A DNA stretch of 64,000 bases from the NCBI RefSeq assembly GCF_003086295.3, contig NC_092045.1:87930693-87994692 (forward strand), read 5' to 3'. Shown piece after piece: positions 56,158 to 64,000 of this stretch. How positions within the stretch are numbered: the stretch's first letter is position 1; each line of letters begins with the position of its first letter. Origin of the DNA: Arachis hypogaea (Eukaryota > Streptophyta > Magnoliopsida > Fabales > Fabaceae). Made by a program: the position numbers and the translations under genes. Below the pieces are notes generated by a model. It worked only from the letters and a program-made list of their open reading frames with translations, did not search any database and was not told the DNA's origin.

Positions 56158-58136
56158 GGTTTAATTAATCCGCGGGTCCCTATAGTTTCACCGAATTTTC
56201 AATTAGGTCCATATACTTTTTTTTCTTTTTAATTGGGTCCCTGTACCTTAATTTTTTTTTCAATTAAGTCCCTGCCATCAGTATAACGCTTAACATAACA
56301 GAATATTCTTGGTAAAAAAAGAATATTCCTCTCATTTAGTTGGAGTGGCCAGGTGAACTAATATGAATTTTTCCCAAATACCAAAAGCACCCCTCACATT
56401 TCATCCAAAAGAAAAAAACCCTAAGTTGCTCTCGTCTCCTGTGTCTCCTACGTCTTCTGCGTCAGTCCGTCGGTGGCGTCGTGTCTAGCATCAACTGCAA
56501 TGAACGTGTGGTGGTGCGATGTCCATCGCCTCCTTCCCTCTGCGCTTGTCCGTCCAAGGCATCGCCGTCCCTCGCGGTGAAGCCCCTCGCCTGGCGTCAC
56601 CGCGCCGTACCGTGCCGAGCCTCATAGTGCCTAGCCTCCTGTCCCCGTGTTATGCCTCTACTCCTTCTTCCTGCACTTGAACTGTCTGCAAACAGGTAAC
56701 AAAAAAAAGTCTTTTTTTAATTTTAAAATTTGATATTTATGCTAATTTTATTTCTTTAAAATTATGGCATTGGTTAATTATGTATTTGTTAAATTGATTT
56801 CTGGATTATTTTGATTTAATGGTTTATTTAGGGTTTACAATATCAATATTTATGTATAGGGATTGTTTTGATTTAATGGTTTGCAATAGTTTAGTTTTGT
56901 TTCTCTTAACAGCGTTAATTGATTTGGAGCGTTACTCTCAAGTTTGCAAATTTTTCTGGAAGATGTATAATTCGACGGTTCTGCAAGTTGTTGTCAAATG
57001 TGAAACTTTAAATATTCACATTGATAAAGTTTCTTCCCAACTATCATTTTATTGTTATACACACACAAAATACATCAAAATGCAAAATTCATTCAAACTA
57101 AACATAATTAGCTTTAATTGGATTGAAGCCATAGAACCTCTTACATAGAATTTCATAGCACAGATAACTCTAAAATCTTGCAAACCACATTTCAATTATT
57201 AAGACTAGCAAAAACAAAAATAACATATATTGCATTTTACATTGAATTTTCATATTGTCATCCAATCTCCCAACTTGTTCTTGGAGAATATTGAATTCAT
57301 CACATAATCTACCCACACAAGCATCTATTTCTCTGGCTTCAATAATTAATCTCTCCATCTCCACATTTAGTCTCTCTATCTTTCTTTCTTGTGCATCCAA
57401 TTTCCACATTTCACCCTCCAACTTTGTAGAATTTTGTATTCCAACAACTCCAACAGCAACAGCAGACACGTTACTTCTTACACCAACTTCATCAACCCAC
57501 TCAAAAAATTTGCATCTTTTGTTAAGGCAAGAAATAAATCTTCTATTAGGATTTTTTGTTGTTCCTGAAATTTGAAGACTCAGAGTGTCACCATAAAAAC
57601 AGTGAACCCGCATTTTCTTTTCCTTTAGCCACCCATTCTTTGCACCGTCATCAACCTCAATCCACTCAAAATCATCAATCCACTCAAAAAAGTTGCATTT
57701 TGGTATCTTTCTACAAGTAACATATCTCCTACCATGGTCAGAAACGGTTGAGGAACGGCAAATGGTTACTGCCTCTCCACAGAAACACAGGTGTCTTCTT
57801 TCCTTCGGGTTGGAGCTCTTGGAAACACAGCTTCCCAAAGAGAAAATGAATGAGGTTCTTTGACTTTGATCCATAAATTTGGGGAAGATGAAAATTGAAA
57901 ATGAAAAACGGAGAAGAAGAGAAACCTCAAATAACTCAGATACAAATCTATTTATAGGGAGAAGAAAGGGGTAAATAAGTCATTTCACAACTCACTAACA
58001 TTTTTTTAACGTTAAACGTTAACAGGGACTTAATTGAAAAAAATTCACGTATAGGGATCCAATTGAAAAGAAAAAAAGTATAGGGACCTAATTGAAAATC
58101 CGGTGAAACTATAGGGACCTGCAGAGTAATTAAACC
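56158..58136 (-). mobile_element. Mutator-like element carrying a zf-GRF gene
   Basis: 1979 bp with terminal inverted repeats (left GGTTTAATTAATCCGCGGGT, right end the near-complement ending AATTAAACC; similarity extends about 120-150 bp inward through GGTCCCTATAGTTTCACCG). Flanked by a perfect 9-bp duplication TACTATTAA (56149-56157 and 58137-58145), the length typical of Mutator elements. No transposase is present. The ends match the MITE at 29148-29462. A GC-rich stretch at 56440-56690 has no clear match and may be captured DNA. Confidence 0.88.
57170..57874 (-). CDS. zf-GRF protein with coiled coil and C-terminal membrane segment
   Basis: Intact 234-codon ORF inside the Mutator-like element. 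The first GRF zinc finger has Cys30, Cys32, Cys54 and Cys60 with GRRYVTC and CNFFEWID. The second (HCFYGDTLSL ... NRRFISC ... CKFFEWVDE, residues 91-128) has Tyr94 where the second Cys should be and may not bind zinc. Residues about 155-205 are heptad-like (EMWKLDAQERKIERLNVEME), and residues about 214-231 are hydrophobic (MLFLFLLVLIIEMW), followed by ARF. GRF fingers in other proteins bind single-stranded nucleic acid; here the function is unknown. Short proteins of this plan are, by recall, numerous in legume genomes, which would fit spread by such elements. Confidence 0.75.
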   Translation of the reverse strand: MDQSQRTSFIFSLGSCVSKSSNPKERRHLCFCGEAVTICRSSTVSDHGRRYVTCRKIPKCNFFEWIDDFEWIEVDDGAKNGWLKEKKMRVHCFYGDTLSLQISGTTKNPNRRFISCLNKRCKFFEWVDEVGVRSNVSAVAVGVVGIQNSTKLEGEMWKLDAQERKIERLNVEMERLIIEAREIDACVGRLCDEFNILQEQVGRLDDNMKIQCKMQYMLFLFLLVLIIEMWFARF

Positions 58137-58145
58137 TACTATTAA

Positions 58146-58865
58146 TATCTAATCTTGTGGAAAGCCTCAATAGACTTTGGAAAAATTATTGTTTCCTTCA
58201 ATGTTAAGGGTCATGACTTCATACTTTCAACTTAACAATGGAGGAAACATAAATCTTTACATACACAGAATTCTATTACTGTCTAGTGTTAATTCTTTTT
58301 TACAATTTTATCATTTGACAACACTTTTGGTGGCTTCAAGAATAAGAAAGGTTGATGAATATTGTGGCATTGGATGGACAGAGTTCAAAAATAGAGTAAG
58401 TCGTAGTTCTTTATCTTATAGAACTACTCAACAGGAAGAAGGAAGAGAGATTCCACCTTCAGGTAAGCACAATTTAACATTATTTAATTTCATGATTAAA
58501 AGGTATTGATGGAAGAAAAGTGGGCATCCTATGAGGTTTTAATAACACCGTGCATCTAAGCATTATTATAGCCTCGAAGGATTTTGGATAATATAGGTAT
58601 TGTTCTAACTATTTAATTGAAATATTTTAGGACTGGTTGTAGCTGTCCCAATGATTATAAAGGAACATCCATGTAGAAATTTAGATACTATAGGCATAGT
58701 TGGTTTTGGAACAAGAACTATTGTTGCAGAATCCATATACACTAATGGAAATGGGAAATACAAAAGTCAAACAACGGAGGATTCGGCGCAACTAGATACT
58801 AATTTGGTGGCATAGGTTACTCCATCAAGAGGTGATTATCAGAATAACTAGATTTGCAGTAGAAC
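58146..58865 (+). other. Possible gene remnant, family unknown
   Basis: A stretch at about 58325-58460 (RIRKVDEYCGIGWTEFKNRV ... EEGREIPPS) ends at a donor-like CAGGTAAGC, and another at 58632-58815 (LVVAVPMIIKEHPCRN ... GFGTRTIVAESIY) begins after TATTTTAG. They look like two exons of one gene, but I do not recognise it and could be wrong. Confidence 0.3.
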
Positions 58866-60823
58866 TGTCACAGCCCAAAATGAGCCATGACTGGCGCTCA
58901 GGAAAATAGTCCCTTAGCAGGTCTAAATCGACTCAAATATAAGTTGAATAAGAAAGTTACAAATATTTTACAAGTTCTAAAATAAATAGTTATATATTTT
59001 TAACAAAAATAAAATAATTATGAATGGTTGGATTCTGCTTGTGACATATGGAGCATACAACGTCTAGGAACTCAACAAGGGACAGATACCCATTGCATGA
59101 TCATAATTCTTGAATAGAAGGGCTCACATATTCAAGTATTTATTCCTGAAAAATATTTTTAGAAAAATGGGGGTGAGTTTTATAACTTAGTGACTAGACA
59201 ATATATCTATAATTGACATGAGACCATATAAACATTATTATCAAAGTAGCTTTAATTAGAAAATAATAAGTGAAACAATAAGGGAGTTCTCATACAGAAA
59301 TCAAATCAAAAGTCCACACTTGGGCGGCTCCACCTCTATGGGTAGTCCTTTCCTCTAGTGTATCCGCACGGCATAATAGATCCAACGTGTGGCCAACACA
59401 TTAGGCTAGCAATGCCCCTGCTAGCTGAGGTCTGAGCCAAACGCATCTAGGTTAACGTCATAACGGCTGTTAACTACGGTTTTCTAATACGAGCCTCCCA
59501 AACCAATTTAAAACATATAATTTCAAATACAACAAATCTTTAATCTTTCAAGTATATAAGGTATCGTATTAAATCAAATAATACTTTCTCGTAAAAAATC
59601 TTTTCCAATTATACTTTTTTAATCGTAAGAGATTTCAAATATATTTCACAATTTTTAAAGTAAGTGAGTACCGACAAATACTTCAATGCTTCAAAAATAG
59701 ATATTCAAGTAAAATCAAACATTTTGGAATAATGCGAAACTTCATTAAAAATATATATAGTCTCATGTGTAGTTCTAAAAGTATAAACTTCATAAAAATG
59801 AATTATTTAATTCTAATAAATCAATTATTCTAATCAATTTAAAATTCGTTCAAAGTAGATATAATGAGTATAATTCAAAGATCATAATAGATATATGTCA
59901 AAATAATTATAGATGCACAACCAAACAATTATAAATGTAAAGCTTACTCACAGTGTGGTCCCAACGAATTGAAGAGACCAAATTTGGAGTGTCAAAGTAA
60001 AGGGTATGAAAGAGCGCAGAACTTGGATTGGAGCAGTGGCAGTAACTTCAATTCTTACGACAGCAATAATGGCAACAACACCAGGAAAATACAGTAGATT
60101 CAAATTGAATAAAAAGACAAATGCTAATATAGTTCAGAACAGTGGCAAGATAGTGTTGCCAGCAAGTTTGGAAGCTCCAGCATTTTTCGCAATAATAAGA
60201 GCAACACTGATGAAGCAAAACAGTGGTGGCACTAGATCATCCCCTCCGGCAGTGGCATCAGTTACTCCAACGAAAATGGGGAGGCCAAGGGTCAGCCACA
60301 GTGGATTAGGTAGGGGCTGAAGTAACTTTGGGTGCACCAATAGTGAGCCCCGGCAACAACAACAGCAAAAACCTCCATCATCACCTCCGCTCGCGACTGC
60401 CACCTTCCTTCCCTCTATCTTGTAACTCTCTCACCCTTTCTTGTTCTCTGCTCTTCCGGCTACAATAACGATGTCTCCCTCCGACGGTAGTTCCTTCAGC
60501 GGCGGCGACACCGCGCCTCTTCCCTCTCCTCGTCGCGTCTTCTTTCAAAATGTCTCTCTTTCTGGCTCGTCTTTCTCTCTCTCTGCCTCTATAACTCGAC
60601 GGTGGTGACAGCTTTCCTTTGCTTTGTCAGCACCGTCATCTTCTTCTCTTCTCCCCTCGATGTCTTTCTCACTCCCTCTTTTCTATTTCTTTCTTTTTCT
60701 TTTGTTCCGACTTCAGAGTGTGTGCTTGTGTGAGAGTGAGTAAATGTGTGGGTTTAATTTAGGAATTATAGTTAGGGTTTAATTTGGTGAAAAGAGGAAT
60801 AAGGGTATTGTAGGGATTTTACA
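58866..60823. mobile_element. Probable solo LTR
   Basis: Starts TGTCACAGCCC and ends GATTTTACA, flanked by AGAAC (58861-58865) and AGAAT (60824-60828), a near-perfect 5-bp duplication. The middle is C-rich and gene-like (about 60360-60720), but the frames there are short and lack domains. The start sequence is, by recall, common among plant gypsy LTRs. Boundaries rest on the TG/CA ends and the imperfect duplication only. Confidence 0.45.
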
Positions 60824-60828
60824 AGAAT

Positions 60829-63800
60829 AGTTACATGTTTAAATCTGTAACACTTAAAGTTTACTTCTATGAATAAATGACACAAAGAATGTTAAGATGG
60901 AGCGATCATACAAGATTTATGGGCTTTGCTTGCTAACAGGGTAAATCTAACATATTTTATACATGTATCATCTAAACTAATACCTTTCTTTGTGATTTTG
61001 AGTAAAAAAAAACTTACATTAGAATGAGAATAAGGATTCCAGAAACTCAAAAAAAAATGCTATATAACATCTTATGCATCTCAAAAGAATAGAAATTTTA
61101 TTACATATCCAACCATTTTACTAATTGATAGAACGTGAATAGTCAGTTTTATTAGTTGTCTTAGACGTATAAGAAGTTTCTTATCCAATGGATTGATCCA
61201 AGAAATAGCATCCATGCCTACAGGCAATTAACATATCTATACAATATCCCAAATAGAATATGTATAGCCATTTCGAAATTTGTTCGATTATTTCAGGAAT
61301 TGTAATCAATTTTGAGGTTAAGTATAAAAGTCTTAACGAAGTGGGCAAGACGAATCAAATAGATAAAGTGGTCAACGAAATAATAATGGAATGAGAAAAA
61401 TGTGATGGAAGACGTCAAAACCAAATTCAAAGCAAGGATTTAATGTCAAATTCTTTGGTAAGCCAATGGCCACTAAACTCATCATTCAAAAGTAACACAG
61501 TAGTAAGAGATTTAATGTTATTTGCTACATAAAGAGCTATATAAAGTGATACATAAAAATTAATTGACTTATATAGAAAAAGCAAAGAATGCTAGGATAC
61601 AAAGAGCTATCAATTTGCAGTGTAAAAAGCAAATCAAATGGTCTCAGACACAACAAGGTATAGCTTAATCAGTAATAATACATACATTAAAACCTTTGAC
61701 AACTTCATAGTATGAATTTGGAGTATGATGTTTTCTAGATGGTTTTGTATAAGTTATTAAAGCTATGTTTGTATCTACTATTTTTGCCGTAGGAACCGAT
61801 TCTATAATTACATTCACACTACCACCAATGGATTTCAATTCCATGGCAGGTATCATAGGAGAATTGATTTATTATCTAATTAGCTGGAATGAAAATTGTT
61901 ATGATGTAGGTCCTTAAATAGCAAAAAAAGGTGCTTGGTTCCTACTCCATATACATTTATAAATGAGTCAGACACACATCATTTTGTATTGAACATGTGT
62001 CTTGAGTAATGGAGCTGGTAATAAAGTGTACAACAATACCCAGATTCAAGGTAATAAATATTTGATATCACACTTAATGATACTTTCTCAAATTAGTTAT
62101 AAAATTTGTGTCTTGGATGAACTATGTTCTACATGTACTGATAGATATTTCTTGTAATAGATCAAACAAAATTAGTAAAGAAGTATAGAAGGCAAATAAT
62201 AGATGCAAAAAAATCTACTGAACTATCAATATATGAAAAAGATATGCTAAATTAGTTGTATGTATTGTATTATAATTGGTTTAAGCGTAATATCTTTTAA
62301 AGGGGTTAATATGTTAGTAGAAAGATAGAATAAAAATTATATTAATTAAAATTAAATTCCTGCGGTCATCAACCAAAATGTTTAAATAATTATGCAAAAC
62401 ATTACCTAAGATAGAAGAAAAAGAGTAAGGGACATAAGATTATATGGGAGGAGATTAAATAGAGAAAATGAATTATAATTTATTAGCCAATAGAATTGAA
62501 TGTTTATTTATATAGTAAACATAAATAGAAATGAGAATAAATAGAGACAATGAATTATAATTTATTAACCAATTTATATCGATTAAAGAGAAAGAACATT
62601 AATTAACATGAAAGATATATGATAACGTATATAGAAATAAAGATTAAAAAGAGATGAAAATATAATGTTAAACACTGCATAAGAAAAATAAAATATGATG
62701 TAAGAATAAAAAAACTAAAATGACAAGTTTACTAAAATATTTATGTAGTAATAGTCAAAACTGTGTAATACGTCAAGACTTGACTATATCAGTACGTAAT
62801 TTTTATTTTTATACATTATTAAAAAATAGATAGATTGATAAATAAATACATTAGAATATTCTCTAAAATTTCTTAAAATTTTTTTATTCAAATGCAGTAT
62901 GCAATATTAAGGTTTTATTAAGTTGTATGTTTTTGTCCATATGATATTCAAGTGGTAATATTTGAAAAAAATATTAACTAATTAAAAAATAAATAAGTAA
63001 ATAAATTTATTATTATTTTAAAATAAAATATTTTAAAAATTTATTTTATCATAACTTAATTTTTATTTTTTATTAATTATTAATAAACTAATGGATACAT
63101 AAATAATTAAATTTTCATAAAATAAAATTTAATAAAAATTTATTCTTCAAATAGAATATGCAATATTAGAATTTAGAATATTGATGCCAATTAATATTTT
63201 TTATATTAAATTTTTTAATAAAATTAGATAACTTAATATGTAAAAATATGATATTAATGTTAAATTGATTATAGAGATGGTATTCTCTATGGTAATATAA
63301 ATGTAGATCTAAGATACATGCTTATTTCTTTTTTTGTTGTAAAGATAACATGACAATTTTATATGAAACTTAAAATCTCATGTGTTATGTAATATCATTT
63401 TATATATTATAATAATAAATTTCACAGTTGTTGGTAAAAAGCAAGTGGACAACAAAGATGGAATAAGACGGACTATAAAGGCTAATCGTGGTATAATGTT
63501 TAAATTTATGGTATTTTTGTACTTGGATGTATATATTAATAAAGTTTTGTTATACAATATTGCAAAAAATAAGAGATTAATTTATTAATTCAATTGAAAT
63601 GTATGTAGTCCTTATAAACTCACATTTGGTTTTTTGAAATTCAGGTTCAGTAGAGTCGCGATTACAAAGACCTATGGAATCCGATAAAGACTTTTGCAAG
63701 AAAAATAGTGGTATGTAGTATATATATTATGGAGAGGTTTTGTTAGCATTGAATTTTTACAAGTCTACCAAATCAGCTAATTAAACTAAATAATTATTTA

Positions 63801-64000
63801 ACACCAATTGTTAGATTTTTCCAAACACGTAATTCATTAAGTTACTTAAATGATGACAAGTTTAGTTGTTTTATACTATAGAGTCTGAACAATTAACTAC
63901 TCTATACAGGCAATAACGTGGAACATAGATCAAACAGAGATGCCAATTTTAGTAATTCGATGAATAAGTGTATGGGGTAACTTTAATGTCTTACTAAACT
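60829..64000. other. AT-rich intergenic DNA with exon-like scraps
   Basis: Mostly very AT-rich (especially 62300-63400) with no supportable gene. On the plus strand, 63645-63710 (after TGAAATTCAG, before GTATGT) and 63910-63970 (after TATACAG) have splice-like borders and short open frames (SVESRLQRPMESDKDF; NVEHRSNRDANFSNSMNK), perhaps exons of an unknown or decayed gene running off the window. On the minus strand 61665-61856 is a 63-codon open frame of no known family. A near-direct duplication (GAATTATAATTTATTA.CCAAT) lies at 62465-62575. Confidence 0.4.

Noticed and set aside
56440..56690. GC-rich captured gene fragment in the Mutator-like element
   Set aside because: Base composition is suggestive but no frame or domain can be named, so no gene is called.
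60006..60320. 104-codon open frame
   Set aside because: Falls inside the probable solo LTR, biased Ala/Thr/Pro composition and no domain.

Overview
This is a plant nuclear window, low in genes and dominated by nested LTR retrotransposons. The best guess is a legume, most likely peanut or a wild relative (Arachis). The basis is recall rather than search: Athila-type elements primed by tRNA-Asp, LTRs running from TGATGAGCGG to CGTGCACCA, and the many copies of a TGGCGTTTAACGCCA palindrome are what I associate with that genus. I see no bacterial, organellar or tRNA/rRNA gene.

Layout. Positions 1-2045 hold the decayed 3' part of a replication protein A 70 kDa-like gene. Positions 4036-26294 are a three-level nest: an old Athila-type solo LTR (target duplication GCAAC) was split by a Tat-lineage Ty3/gypsy element on the minus strand (5348-26091, CAGCC), whose own 5' LTR was split by a young non-autonomous Athila-type element (15687-25984, CTTAG). 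Positions 26300-32988 are AT-rich intergenic DNA made of diverged duplicated blocks, with a second solo LTR family (27041-28580) and a 315-bp MITE (29148-29462). From 32989 to 54669 lies one F-box gene broken into three pieces, first by a solo LTR (33304-34829) and then by a 19-kb two-level nest on the plus strand: non-autonomous element C (34945-53845, GCTAT) containing element D (39832-49326, ACCTC). Positions 56158-58136 are a Mutator-like element with a 9-bp target duplication and an intact zf-GRF protein gene. A probable further solo LTR lies at 58866-60823, and the rest to 64000 is AT-rich with a few exon-like scraps.

How the parts relate. B and C encode gag and protease plus a separate plant-transposon-domain ORF, but no reverse transcriptase or integrase, so they would depend on enzymes supplied in trans. 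D carries gag, protease, RT and RNase H, but its integrase is absent: the reading frame switches into the tail of a B/C-type element, so D looks like a recombinant of an autonomous and a non-autonomous lineage. LTR divergence counted by eye (D about 1%, B about 1.5%, C and Tat about 4%) agrees with the nesting order.

The signals that ordinary annotation does not explain are six arrays of hairpin-forming palindromes (33 units, with compensatory changes), found in leaders, 3' regions and once inside the gag-pol reading frame; a second repeated motif, AAGTTTGGTGTTG, which sits where a polypurine tract should be; and a conserved hairpin, TTGGGAGGCAACCCAA, before the 3' ORF.
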